A stretch of 64,000 nt of DNA from Deinococcus psychrotolerans (GCF_003860465.1 NZ_CP034184.1:124001-188000); one strand, 5' to 3'. Shown: positions 23,716 to 32,401, counted from the stretch's first letter. The notes: generated by a model from the sequence alone, not told the origin. Translations and numbers: made by a program.

Positions 23716-24575
23716 GTGAGGTCTTGTTGCTGGGAGTGAGTGATGCGGGAAAGACCGTCTATGGCGCGCAGCTCCTCGGGAGGTTCGAGAACCCAGACGT
23801 GAGCACGGCCCTGCGACTCCGGGACACCCCGGAAAGCTTCAAGGCGTTGCAGGCAGCTCAGGAGGCCCTGCAGCAGGGACGCTACCCCGTGCGAACTGCC
23901 TACGATACGCAGGAGACGATCAGCCTGCCGTTGGTGGACGGCTCTGAGCGGGCCATCGACATGCTGTGGCCGGAGTTTGCTGGAGAGGCATTCAAGGACG
24001 TTGTCGTTGACGCACGCCACCTGTCCAAGTCGTGGGTCCAGCGCACGACTGGAGCAGATGGTGCGCTCCTGATGATCCGTCCCTCGCTTGAGAGTGAGGC
24101 ACCCGGGGTGCGTGCGACGAATAGTGGGGTCACTGAACGCACCCCGGGGACAGATACGCAGCAACCCGCGGCCACCGTCTTGGCCCCAGACGCCCAGTAC
24201 GTCGAGGTACTGCAATTGATGCTCTTCGCCCGTGGCTGGGCACGGCAGGCGAGGGTGCGCTGGCCGCTGGCTGTGGTCCTGAGCTGCTGGGATGAGGTCG
24301 ATCCCGATGGCCGCCTCTCGCCCCCACAGATGTTGGCCGACCGCTACCCTTTGCTCCACATGTTCCTGAAGGGAACCTGGTCGGCAGTCGACGTGGAGGT
24401 GTTCGGTCTGAGCGCCACAGAACGCCGCTTGCAGCCGGGTACGGACGGCCACGACGAAAGGTTCGTGGACGCCGATCCCAGCCGTCAAGGGTATGTGGTC
24501 ACTCGAAACGGTGACCGGAGCCCGGACCTGACCCTACCGATTGCCTGGCTTCTGGACCGGGCCCATGGTGCTTGA
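23712..24575 (+). CDS. Second GTPase of the pair (DO-GTPase1-like)
   Basis: 287 residues. The P-loop GVSDAGKT lies at residues 8-15, almost at the N-terminus. A WPEFAGEAFKD segment takes the place of a DxxG switch, and VVLSCWDEVDPDG looks like the specificity loop. The divergence of the switch suggests regulation different from gene 3; the two products probably act as a pair. The stop lies inside the start region of the GAP1 gene. Confidence 0.72.
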   Translation: MSEVLLLGVSDAGKTVYGAQLLGRFENPDVSTALRLRDTPESFKALQAAQEALQQGRYPVRTAYDTQETISLPLVDGSERAIDMLWPEFAGEAFKDVVVDARHLSKSWVQRTTGADGALLMIRPSLESEAPGVRATNSGVTERTPGTDTQQPAATVLAPDAQYVEVLQLMLFARGWARQARVRWPLAVVLSCWDEVDPDGRLSPPQMLADRYPLLHMFLKGTWSAVDVEVFGLSATERRLQPGTDGHDERFVDADPSRQGYVVTRNGDRSPDLTLPIAWLLDRAHGA

Positions 24576-26952
24576 TTGGGCGGTCTACGGGTACCGGAGC
24601 CAAGGCGGTCATGGGTGGTTGCGTGGCAGTCTCACTCCATCCAACCTCACGTCCACAGATGACGCGCAGCTCAAGCGCTTCACGGACCTTACCCCCCACT
24701 ACGCGGAGCAGGGCGAGTGGACACCTTACTTCGCTGCTCGTCCAATCGGCGGCCGCTATGTCCTGACGTTCACACAACCAGAGCCCCAGGCGAAGCGGGC
24801 GGGGAGCGTGATCACGCGCCTGCTCTCCGCGCCGCAGACCTTGTTTGGCGAACTCGCTGATCTGCGTCCCCTGCTCACCCTGCTCCGCGAGTCAGCAGCG
24901 TTCGATGCCTCGACAGGTGAGCCGCTCGAGCTGCCTGAACCGGAGCAGGGTGAGCTTCTCTCGCTCGAAGAGGGGGCTGAGGTCGCCGCGTTGTTCGTCT
25001 CGACAAGGGGGAAGCGCATCGTGGTGCCGTCGGTTGAGCTGTGGCACGACCGACTGCCCTCTCTGTGGGCATTGTTGTGGCCGGAAGCGCGCAGCATGCT
25101 CAGCTTCCGCCCCTATCTGACGCCACAGGTACTCCCCGACGCCCATGAGCCGCCGGATGTGATTGTGCTTGCGCAGGTTGGGCCTGTGTGGCAGACGCCT
25201 GAGTGGTCGTTACGGACTTTCCATGCTGATGTCAACATGCCCGCGATTCCCGTGCTTGAGGCACTGATTCAGGTCACTCCGGGACCCGCGGATGGTGTCG
25301 TTCACGCAATGACAGGAAGTATCCGCGACTTGCATCGTGCTCACGCTGTCGCCTCTGCCTTGGAACGTCTTGAGCAGCACGGAAGTATCATCGATGCTGC
25401 CTACGCCCTGAGGTTCCTGCCCGCTCTTTCCCTGCGGCCCGATTTCCAGTCTGCCACCGTAGAGGCCCTGCGGCAGAGCATTATCCGGCTGCTTCCTGAT
25501 GCGGCGCCAGACGCTCTGCTGCCTCTTCAGGAGTTACCACGTCTGAAAGGGCTCCCAGAGGCGATCCAAGTCTGGATCACGCAGCGTGCGCCGGGCGAAG
25601 CAGACATCGTGAAGGTGCTCCGCCTCGCCGCACACCCAGCTGGATGGTTCGAGGTAGCGGTACGAAAAGGCGTTGCTGGCCTGACAGCTGATGCTGCTCT
25701 GGCGAGACGCTTGATCGCTTGGTGGAGCCATGAAGTGGAGGCCCGCTGGATTTTTGAGGTTCTGCCCAGAGCGTGGGACCCTGTACTCGCCAGTGTCGTT
25801 GGAAGGAGTGACATCGAAGACGCCCATGAGCTTCAGGACGTGGCCCGACGACGGCAGCTGTGGCAACTACATGCGGCCCTGGCGGCCAAGCAGGGGGCCG
25901 GGGCTCTGGACGCCATTCTGGCGCATACGCCCTCCCCCCAACTGTCCGCAACCCTCGAGGTCGCGCGCGGTGTGATCGGAGACGAAGCGTTCCTGGGCTG
26001 GGCTGTCACAACAACCTCAACAGCAGCACACACCGTTGCTGCACACGCAGTGGCATCAGACCACACGTTGATGGCGGGCCTGGACATCGGTCAGGCCGGT
26101 TGGCTGGAGGTCTGGGCGGCTGCGCTCGAGCATCTGATCGATCCTTTTGTTGAAGTCCCTCAGCCGACGGTCGTGATGCGAAACCTGCTGGATGTCGTGA
26201 TCTCGGGTCAATCTGTACCAGGCATGCTGCTGCAGCGTTTAAGTCGTACCGCTGAGGCGAATCTTCTCGGGTACTCAGGGCTGACACAGCTTTGGGACGC
26301 TCTGCCAGCGGGCTTCCATGACGAAACGGTCGCGGCGTTCCTGAGGAGCGCAAAGGATCCAGGCCCCACGTTCCCGAAGTTGCTCAGAGCGCTCCAGGCC
26401 CGCTTGAAGGGCGCAGCCATATCGCCTGCAACGGCCAGGCGCCTGCTGCGCGACCATGGACGCGTGTTGGCAGGCGATGAGGTGGGAATGTTGACACGCG
26501 TGTTCGGTGAAGCCTTCTCCCGAGATGTTGTTGACCTGGTCGAGGATCTCCCTCAGTGGAACAACGGACAACAGCGAACGGGACTGCTCGCGCAGATGGG
26601 TGACAGAGCTTTATGGCTCTTCCGCGTCAGATTGTCCCCTACGGAACAGGTGCGTCTTGCTGCCCGGCTTCATCACAAGCTGGAAGAAGCGACCTGGTGG
26701 AGAGCCTTCCCAGAGTTGACGGCTCAAATCGTTGGCGACGGACCAGCACGCGTCTGGCAGAGGGCGGGAGGATCCAAGAAGCACCTGGCCACCTCAGGAT
26801 CTGTCCTTGATCAATGGACAGATGTGGCAGGCCTCCTACGGGCAGGACACGATCCAGGTGTGCAGGCAGTGCTGCGGGAACTGGAGACTGGAAGGCCAGG
26901 GAATACGGATCTGTCTGCCTTAATCAGCACCTTCCCTGGTCGCTCAACATGA
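24565..26952 (+). CDS. GTPase-associated protein 1 (GAP1)-like large protein
   Basis: 795 residues from ATG 24565 (11-bp overlap with the preceding gene); an ATG at 24541 would add eight residues. The N-terminus (LDWAVYGYRSQGGHGWLRGS) matches the opening of GAP1 proteins, which accompany double GTPases. A mixed alpha/beta N-terminal half (about 1-250) is followed by a long helical C-terminal region. No nuclease, protease or membrane motif is visible. GAP1 proteins are thought to work with the GTPases in sensing or in controlling the effector; no experiment known to me settles the role. Confidence 0.7.
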   Translation: MVLDWAVYGYRSQGGHGWLRGSLTPSNLTSTDDAQLKRFTDLTPHYAEQGEWTPYFAARPIGGRYVLTFTQPEPQAKRAGSVITRLLSAPQTLFGELADLRPLLTLLRESAAFDASTGEPLELPEPEQGELLSLEEGAEVAALFVSTRGKRIVVPSVELWHDRLPSLWALLWPEARSMLSFRPYLTPQVLPDAHEPPDVIVLAQVGPVWQTPEWSLRTFHADVNMPAIPVLEALIQVTPGPADGVVHAMTGSIRDLHRAHAVASALERLEQHGSIIDAAYALRFLPALSLRPDFQSATVEALRQSIIRLLPDAAPDALLPLQELPRLKGLPEAIQVWITQRAPGEADIVKVLRLAAHPAGWFEVAVRKGVAGLTADAALARRLIAWWSHEVEARWIFEVLPRAWDPVLASVVGRSDIEDAHELQDVARRRQLWQLHAALAAKQGAGALDAILAHTPSPQLSATLEVARGVIGDEAFLGWAVTTTSTAAHTVAAHAVASDHTLMAGLDIGQAGWLEVWAAALEHLIDPFVEVPQPTVVMRNLLDVVISGQSVPGMLLQRLSRTAEANLLGYSGLTQLWDALPAGFHDETVAAFLRSAKDPGPTFPKLLRALQARLKGAAISPATARRLLRDHGRVLAGDEVGMLTRVFGEAFSRDVVDLVEDLPQWNNGQQRTGLLAQMGDRALWLFRVRLSPTEQVRLAARLHHKLEEATWWRAFPELTAQIVGDGPARVWQRAGGSKKHLATSGSVLDQWTDVAGLLRAGHDPGVQAVLRELETGRPGNTDLSALISTFPGRST

Positions 26953-27018
26953 ACACTTCGTCCAGGAATGCTTTGATACGTGAACCCACGTGTTCTTAGA
27001 GGGCGTCTTGGATATTGA

Positions 27019-27039
27019 GGGTGACCCAGTTTTGCGGTT
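27019..27039 (+). repeat. Orphan IS3 terminal sequence
   Basis: TGAGGGTGACCCAGTTTTGC (and the next G) is identical to the left end of the IS3 element at 59057. No transposase follows. It is either a remnant of an excised or deleted copy, or a target-like site. Confidence 0.65.
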
Positions 27040-27144
27040 CTTCCGTTGATTCCGTGCAGCATGTCAGCTCGCGAACAAAACACGTTGGCGGAGCGTTTCA
27101 AATGATCCCCGCCTGTACATCTGGCGCTTGATCAACTTGATTTT

Positions 27145-27217
27145 AAAGCTGTCCAGCACGTGTTTGCTTTGGGTTCATACCCTCATTTTGAGGGGCAAAG
27201 CTGTGCTGGACAGCTTT
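27145..27217. terminator. 73-bp nested inverted repeat ending in a T-run
   Basis: Outer arms AAAGCTGTCCAGCAC (27145-27159) and their exact complement (27203-27217) enclose GCTTTG/CAAAGC and an inner CCCTCA-ttt-TGAGGG stem. The right outer arm runs into TTTTT on the plus strand. It may terminate the conflict operon transcript, about 200 bp after GAP1, or be a small mobile palindrome. Confidence 0.65.
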
Positions 27218-27253
27218 TTCGTAAACCGCAAATACTGTGTTGATCATAGGCTG

Positions 27254-28264
27254 TCAAGCCGCCTTCAGAGGACGCTGATAGGCCGGGTCAAACGGCTGGG
27301 CGGTCTTCAAGACGGCAAAGCAGATCCGCAGGAGTTTGCGTGCCAGCGCGATCAACGCCATCTTCTTCGGTTTGCCCTGCTCAACCAAGCGTCGGTAATA
27401 CGCTCCGAGTGGGTTTGATAGGCGCGAGACTGTCACAGCCGACATGTACATCGCGCGTCTGAGACGCGCATTCCCGATCTTAGAGATACGACAACGCCCA
27501 ACCATCGCTCCGGATTGACGTGGAACAGGTGATAAGCCAGCGTAGGCGGTCCACTGCTCCGAGCGGTGCATCTCGTCCAGATGTCCGGTTTCTGACAGCA
27601 GCACCGCTGCTGTCAACTGCCCGATGCCTGGCACGGATGCCAGCAGCTCGATCTGAACGTGCAGTCGACCCGGAAGCGCAATGGTGTCCTGGATGGCTGT
27701 GTTGAGTTGATCACGCTGCTGAGTGAGCAATGCTAGGCGTTCATCGCACAACCGTACGACCACGTCCTGCACCGTATGGCGGTGGTCGAGTGCATGGTGC
27801 CGACCTTTCTCCAGCGTGATCAGCTCGACCACCGCATCTCGCTCGTGAATCAGGGCACGGAGGGATTCGACACAGGCATCGGTGGGCGTCCAGCACGCTG
27901 GACGCATGGTGGCCCCATAGCGGGCAATCAACTCGGCATCCATCTTGTCCGTTTTGCCGCGTCGAAGCATACTTTTAGCAAAGTACTTGATCTGTGCAGC
28001 ATTGACGACGCTCACGGCAAATCCAGCGGTATGGAGGCACACCGCGATGCGCTCCCAGTACACGCCGGTGGACTCCATCACCACCGCCGTCAGGGCTGGA
28101 ACAGCCCTGTGCAGTTCCAGCCACGCGCACAGCGCCTGATGGCCTTCAGGCGAGTTGCAGAACACACGGACGTCCCCGAGCGCCACGGGCACCCCTTGCG
28201 TAGGAACGTCGAGCAGACGGGCGTACAGGTCACTAAGGCCGACATCGAGTCCAAGCACAAACAT
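27254..28264 (-). CDS. IS110-family transposase
   Basis: 336 residues. The N-terminal DEDD nuclease domain shows GLDVGLSD, VVMESTGVYWE and KTDKMDAELIARY. The C-terminal serine-type domain shows ASVPGIGQLTAAVLLSETG, AYAGLSPVPRQSGA and KIGNARLRRAMYMSAV. The frame is intact. IS110 elements carry no clear inverted repeats and use a bridge RNA from their non-coding end. Confidence 0.92.
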   Translation of the reverse strand: MFVLGLDVGLSDLYARLLDVPTQGVPVALGDVRVFCNSPEGHQALCAWLELHRAVPALTAVVMESTGVYWERIAVCLHTAGFAVSVVNAAQIKYFAKSMLRRGKTDKMDAELIARYGATMRPACWTPTDACVESLRALIHERDAVVELITLEKGRHHALDHRHTVQDVVVRLCDERLALLTQQRDQLNTAIQDTIALPGRLHVQIELLASVPGIGQLTAAVLLSETGHLDEMHRSEQWTAYAGLSPVPRQSGAMVGRCRISKIGNARLRRAMYMSAVTVSRLSNPLGAYYRRLVEQGKPKKMALIALARKLLRICFAVLKTAQPFDPAYQRPLKAA

Positions 28265-28540
28265 AAACCCCTCCTACAAAGGGAAAGCATCGTCACTAGC
28301 CCCGTTCGGTCGGCGAAATTTTGTGTGCAGGCTTGATGGCCTTGAATACTGTTGCACCTGAACGAAGGGACTCGAGCCGGCCATATTTGCAGTCCGATCT
28401 TGGAAGATCAAAGATCTCAACGGGCTTGTTGGCTCGAGGGTGTGACAAGCCCAGCTTCCCACGACTCGGCTCAACACACAAATATCTCAGTAATCCAAGC
28501 TCAGGTTCTAGCCTCTGCATGCGTATTGGAAAACCCGTCA
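28265..28540 (-). other. Non-coding end of the IS110 element, possible bridge-RNA region
   Basis: About 275 bp upstream of the IS110 gene lack a defensible gene on either strand. In IS110 elements this 5' region encodes the bridge RNA. Short self-complementary stretches are present (TCTTGGAAGATCAAAGATCT), but I cannot fold the full RNA by eye or place the right border of the element. Confidence 0.35.
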
Positions 28541-29623
28541 TCAGTCGAGCAGATTCTGAAGTATCCAGCGCTGACCCACTTCCTGTATCAACCAGGCATG
28601 CTGCTCTTGGTTGAGCACTTGATTAACCGTCACCACGCGCCCTTTGGGCCAGGTAAACATCCAACGGACATCTGGCTGACCAATTCCGCTCCGCTCGGCT
28701 TCTCTTCGCCAACTATCAAGCTTCGACTGAAACCGGGACATTGAGCCAATACGACCACACCCAGGACAATTGTAGAGGCGGGTGCTATTTGTCGGCCATT
28801 CAGTAAAGCGCCGCATGTTTCCCGAATCAGACTGCGGCAGGACCGAGTGAACCCATGCTGCGAGGCCAGTCGTGGTTCCCGGCACTATGACAGCCAACTC
28901 CGGCAGACCTGGTGGCGACACCAACACGGCCTCCAGAACCCCACTGCGTCCCCTGCAATCGGACCGGTAACAAGACGTCTCCTGGGCAATGATCGTGAGC
29001 TGCACCACGCGCCCCACCTGGGGGAATAAAGCCAGCTGGCCGCCCAGCGCTGCCTCTACCGTCTGACCCAGATTCAGATTGAGCGCAGGAACATGATGCT
29101 GATCGTTTAAATAAAGTGCAGGCGTGTCGTGTTGCCAGGGTTGTGCCTGAGCGAGACGGTGTTCGTGCGTAATCATGAACCAAAAGCACCGCACATGGCT
29201 TGCTCGGTAGCGGGCTTGCCGAGCAGCCAGTGTCGCCAAGGTGATGCCACTGTGTTGAAGCTCGAAGGCCACCCACTTCTTGCCCTGAAGGCACAGGACA
29301 TCCGATCGCCACCGCTCTCCCGAGGGGGTGCGGCCACTCGCTTCTACCCTAGCGTCCCACCCAGCAGCCCGAGCAGCGCGCAACATGATGGCTTTGCCCT
29401 GGGGATGGAACGCCGTTTCAGGGGCGCTGCTGCACTCACCAACTTTGGCATGGGCAAAGAAGGGTAAGCCCAGGACACTGCGCTTCGGAACAGCGCTGGT
29501 CTCGCAGCACGCCATCCGCAGGCCTGGCTGACCCCGCAACGCCTCAAAGGTGTCAGGCGGTAAGTCGATGCTGACCAGTTCTTTTTCACCCAGCAAAGCA
29601 CGCAGTGGCATGAGATCTTTCAT
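28541..29623 (-). CDS. CoiA-like competence nuclease
   Basis: 360 residues from the ATG at 29623. The central part has the CoiA/PD-(D/E)XK pattern: GLPFFAHAK, a helix with HPQGKAIMLRAARAAGWDAR, then RSDVLCLQGKKWVAFELQHS, where the Asp and Glu-x-Gln look catalytic, followed by RQARYRASHVRCFWFMI. A C-terminal zinc-ribbon pair includes NCPGCGRIG. CoiA-type proteins process incoming DNA during natural transformation; some relatives sit in defence loci. The start overlaps the stop of the gene upstream (ATGA), so the two form a unit. Confidence 0.65.
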   Translation of the reverse strand: MKDLMPLRALLGEKELVSIDLPPDTFEALRGQPGLRMACCETSAVPKRSVLGLPFFAHAKVGECSSAPETAFHPQGKAIMLRAARAAGWDARVEASGRTPSGERWRSDVLCLQGKKWVAFELQHSGITLATLAARQARYRASHVRCFWFMITHEHRLAQAQPWQHDTPALYLNDQHHVPALNLNLGQTVEAALGGQLALFPQVGRVVQLTIIAQETSCYRSDCRGRSGVLEAVLVSPPGLPELAVIVPGTTTGLAAWVHSVLPQSDSGNMRRFTEWPTNSTRLYNCPGCGRIGSMSRFQSKLDSWRREAERSGIGQPDVRWMFTWPKGRVVTVNQVLNQEQHAWLIQEVGQRWILQNLLD

Positions 29624-30042
29624 AGATTGGCATATCTTTTGGCATTGGCACGGACCTTGACGACCGCCGAAGTGAATCCATCTCTGAATCTCCCGCACTC
29701 TGGGCAAGTACAGGGCTGACGTGTGGCCCATCTAGGCGCGTCTTTGAATGACGCACACCCCCAATATTCTTTGAGCACAGGAGGAAGGAATATGTTGCAT
29801 CTGATGGAGAAGGGAGAAGGCCGGGTGGCAATTTCCGCGCCATACAACGAAGATTTCGCTGGCCGTGCTCGCAAGATGGGGGCCAAGTGAAGGGAGGTCA
29901 CGGGCCTGACCAAAGCATGGTGCTTCCCCGCAATGGCGAACTGAGTCACCACGCCCGGTACTTCGATCTCGCAGGCGCAGGGCTCTCCTCCCGCAAATGC
30001 TGAGCGGCGAGGTCTGACTTTGACCGGGTCAACCTCCAACAC
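29620..30042 (-). CDS. Small cysteine-containing protein coupled to the CoiA-like gene
   Basis: 140 residues from GTG 30042. It has two Cys pairs, PCACEIE near the N-terminus and CTCPECGRFRDG near the C-terminus; the second resembles half of a zinc ribbon. Its stop overlaps the ATG of the CoiA-like gene by the ATGA arrangement, which supports it being real. No family was recognised. A partner function in DNA handling is inference from the overlap only. Confidence 0.45.
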   Translation of the reverse strand: MLEVDPVKVRPRRSAFAGGEPCACEIEVPGVVTQFAIAGKHHALVRPVTSLHLAPILRARPAKSSLYGAEIATRPSPFSIRCNIFLPPVLKEYWGCASFKDAPRWATRQPCTCPECGRFRDGFTSAVVKVRANAKRYANL

Positions 30043-30066
30043 GAGAGGCAGAGCCTGGCAAATGGA

Positions 30067-30477
30067 TTAGGGTTGCCGACGCTGATAAGCCCGCCAGAGC
30101 GCATCAAGTTGCCGCGTGCGCTCAGGGGAAGGGGTGTCGAGTGGCCCAGAGAGGATCAAGTTCAACCAGAGGTGCCAAGCATGCTCGTTGCCCGTCAAGG
30201 CTTCTGTCCGCCACGCTCTAGCCCTCACCCTCCACTGCTCACGGAGTTGTTGCGCTAAACCCAGCAGCGCCCGCACCTCACGCCCAGACGCCTCCCGCTG
30301 ATTCAGGGAAAGAGCATTCGCCTGCCACACCCGACAAGCCACTTCAGTCTCATTGCACACTTGATCCACCTGCGCCAACCAATGCAGCGCCGCGCCGAAA
30401 TCATCTGCCGGTTTGAGCAGCCAGCTCAGCAGCCGCGCTCTGGCCGCGTGCCGCTGGGCCTGCGTGTCAAAGGTCAT
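30067..30477 (-). CDS. Small helical protein downstream of the MBL RNase
   Basis: 136 residues from the ATG at 30477, which lies 1 nt after the stop of the RNase gene (TGACATGA), so it is translationally coupled. A longer frame from 30510 overlaps the RNase gene. The sequence is helical and rich in Arg, Ala, Leu and Trp (ARARLLSWLLKPADDFGAAL). No known domain is recognised. The coupling and joint duplication with the RNase 3' end suggest a partner of that enzyme. A paralogue lies at 515-952. Confidence 0.65.
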   Translation of the reverse strand: MTFDTQAQRHAARARLLSWLLKPADDFGAALHWLAQVDQVCNETEVACRVWQANALSLNQREASGREVRALLGLAQQLREQWRVRARAWRTEALTGNEHAWHLWLNLILSGPLDTPSPERTRQLDALWRAYQRRQP

Positions 30478-30986
30478 GTCACGAAAGCTCGGCTTCAATC
30501 GGCGGGTCAATCTCTACGCCGGCTTGATCCGTGTCTGTGTCTCGCTGCACCAATTTGATCTTGGTGAGTTTGCCCTTGAGAACTTCGAGCGAATATTCAC
30601 CGCTCTGAAACAACTCGCCGCTGAGCTTGTCTGGCAATTCCACCACCAGGACGTGATGCTCAGCGTCATAGCTGATCTCTACTTTGGCGCGGGCGTGGCG
30701 CTCTTTGGTGGCGGCTAACTTCTTGGTGCTGGCCTGAATAAAGGCCCCGCGCCGATGCCCACCGTCCTTCAGGGCGACCAAATCACCGGCTTTGGGCAGA
30801 CTGACGTCCATCTTGGTATTCAGATAGCCCGCGAGGTTGTTTCGTGCCGAGACTTCGCCGTGAGTCAAGATCATGCGGCCCGCTGGATAACGGCTGATCA
30901 GTCCGATCAAGCCGCCTCGATCAGCGTGGGCGGAGAGATAAAAGCGTTCTACCCGTGAGTACGCCGAGACGGGTTCCAAATTCCCT
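30081..30986. repeat. 906-bp duplicated segment, copy B
   Basis: Sister of 556-1461; equal length. This copy sits within the intact gene pair, so it is the source and copy A is the product. Confidence 0.9.
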
Positions 30987-32155
30987 TTGTCGTTGGGCAG
31001 CATCACCTCCCCGCCTTGCTGTAACTCCAAGAGCCGCCGTCCTGGACTTTCAGCGTCTTGATACCCCACCACAAACAGTGCATTGTCAGCGCTGGGGAGC
31101 CAAGCACGGGCATACTGCGGACTCGCTCCGGCGTGCAGCATTCCGCTGGAGGCGATCACGACAGCGGGGCGATCTGAGTGGATGATCCGCTCGCGCTCGC
31201 ACCGATCTTTGACCAGATGAAGCGGCTCACGTAGAAAGGCGGGTTGTCCGCTGCTGCGCTTGAAGTTGTTCAGGCCGTCCGGAAGTTCGTCGAGCATGTC
31301 CTCGTAGAGTTCAGTAATCCCGCGTGTCAGACCATCTAAGTACAGCGGCACCTTTGGAATGAGGCCGCTGGTCATGGCCCCCAATAAGACCTGGGTGATT
31401 TCCTGAGCGCGGCCCAACGCGAACGAGGGGATCAGTACCCGACCGCCACCGCGCAAGGTTTGACCAATCGCCGTGACAAAGGTTTTGACCTGCTCTTTAC
31501 GGCTAGGGAGTAAGGTATCGCCGTAAGTGCTTTCACTGACCACGGCGCTGACTGAAATGGGTTCGGCGGGCATGTGGGCGGCGTTGACGACCGGAGTGGC
31601 AATATTGCTGACATCGCCCGTGTGGAACACCTCACGCCCACCACTACTGATCAGGACGCTGGCGGCCCCGATTAAATGCCCGCTGGGAATGAGCATGAAA
31701 CTGTAGCCATGATCGGTGATGGTTTCAAAGTAAGGAATGATCCGCAGGCGTTCGAGCGCCTGCATCATTTGACCGGCGCTAAAGAGTGGGACGCCTTGCT
31801 GGGTGCTGATCTTGAGCGTGTCACCGAGCACCAGATTGGCAATGCGGGCGGTGGCTTGAGTGCAGTAGACCAGCATCTTTGGGAAACGGGAAGTGACGAC
31901 GGGAAGTGCGCCTAAATGATCGAGGTGGGCGTGGGTGAGGATCATCGCTGAAGGCTTGAGATCCGCGAGTGGGGTAAAGTCGGGGAGGGCGGCGTCACCG
32001 AGTCGTCCGGGGCGCACGCCCGCGTCAATCAGCAGATTGCCTTCTTTGAGGACATACAGATACGAGCTGGCTCCGACTTCATCGGTGCCGCCGAGGCCCA
32101 TGAAATGCAGGTCGCTCACCGGATCAATGTCTTTTGCTTTGGCATATTGAGGCAC
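30479..32155 (-). CDS. MBL-fold beta-CASP ribonuclease / RNA-processing exonuclease-like protein
   Basis: 558 residues. The metallo-beta-lactamase motifs are complete: THAHLDHLGALP (metal site 1), IPSGHLIGAASVLI, FHTGDVS, and a beta-CASP region with VVSESTYGDTLL, VLIPSFALGRAQE and VIASSGMLHAGASPQYARAW, then the distal FYLSAHADRGG and ILTHGE. Proteins of this type (CPSF73/RNase J relatives) cut or trim RNA. The C-terminal about 100 residues extend beyond the nuclease core and are duplicated at 954-1461. It is followed directly by a coupled small gene. A TATAAT box lies about 27 bp upstream of the ATG. Confidence 0.85.
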   Translation of the reverse strand: MPQYAKAKDIDPVSDLHFMGLGGTDEVGASSYLYVLKEGNLLIDAGVRPGRLGDAALPDFTPLADLKPSAMILTHAHLDHLGALPVVTSRFPKMLVYCTQATARIANLVLGDTLKISTQQGVPLFSAGQMMQALERLRIIPYFETITDHGYSFMLIPSGHLIGAASVLISSGGREVFHTGDVSNIATPVVNAAHMPAEPISVSAVVSESTYGDTLLPSRKEQVKTFVTAIGQTLRGGGRVLIPSFALGRAQEITQVLLGAMTSGLIPKVPLYLDGLTRGITELYEDMLDELPDGLNNFKRSSGQPAFLREPLHLVKDRCERERIIHSDRPAVVIASSGMLHAGASPQYARAWLPSADNALFVVGYQDAESPGRRLLELQQGGEVMLPNDKGNLEPVSAYSRVERFYLSAHADRGGLIGLISRYPAGRMILTHGEVSARNNLAGYLNTKMDVSLPKAGDLVALKDGGHRRGAFIQASTKKLAATKERHARAKVEISYDAEHHVLVVELPDKLSGELFQSGEYSLEVLKGKLTKIKLVQRDTDTDQAGVEIDPPIEAELS

Positions 32156-32181
32156 CTGTGGTTGAGAAGATCATCCGACCG

Positions 32182-32187
32182 ATTATA
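32182..32187 (-). promoter_or_regulatory. -10 box of the MBL RNase gene
   Basis: TATAAT on the minus strand, 27-32 bp before the ATG at 32155. The -35 element is not clear because a terminator hairpin occupies that position. Confidence 0.5.
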
Positions 32188-32221
32188 GAAAGACCCCGCT
32201 CTCAAGGTGAGGGCGGGGTCA
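32188..32221 (-). terminator. Terminator after the 44-residue membrane protein gene
   Basis: On the minus strand GACCCCGC and GCGGGGTC form an 8-bp stem followed by TTTCT. It sits 25 bp downstream of the small gene and just before the RNase promoter. Confidence 0.65.
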
Positions 32222-32245
32222 ACGGTGCAGACTGGGCGCGAGGGT

Positions 32246-32380
32246 TTAGTGTCTCAGGGCTGTCAGGAGTGCCGCTAAGCCCATCATCAGCGAACTCAGG
32301 GCCAAGATGATCTTGACGATGAGTTCAGGTTTGATTGGCTTTTTGCGGCGGTTTGGCGTATTCTTATGACGTTGATTCAT
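32246..32380 (-). CDS. 44-residue single-span membrane protein
   Basis: The frame begins MNQRHKNTPNRRKKPIKPEL, a strongly basic head, and continues with one hydrophobic segment (IVKIILALSSLMMGLAALLT) ending in ALRH. GGGGGTGAT lies just upstream of the ATG. It has its own terminator downstream and a long hairpin in its leader, so it forms a separate transcription unit. It is too short for usual gene calls. Function unknown; small membrane proteins often modulate larger complexes. Confidence 0.6.
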   Translation of the reverse strand: MNQRHKNTPNRRKKPIKPELIVKIILALSSLMMGLAALLTALRH

Positions 32381-32401
32381 AGGAATATCACCCCCTTCAA
32401 G

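Larger units (their letters stand above)
26953..27253. other. Gene-free interval with IS end remnant and nested palindrome
   Basis: No gene is visible. It holds a 21-bp match to the left end of the IS3 element at 59057 (27019-27039) and a 73-bp nested inverted repeat (27145-27217). Confidence 0.6.
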
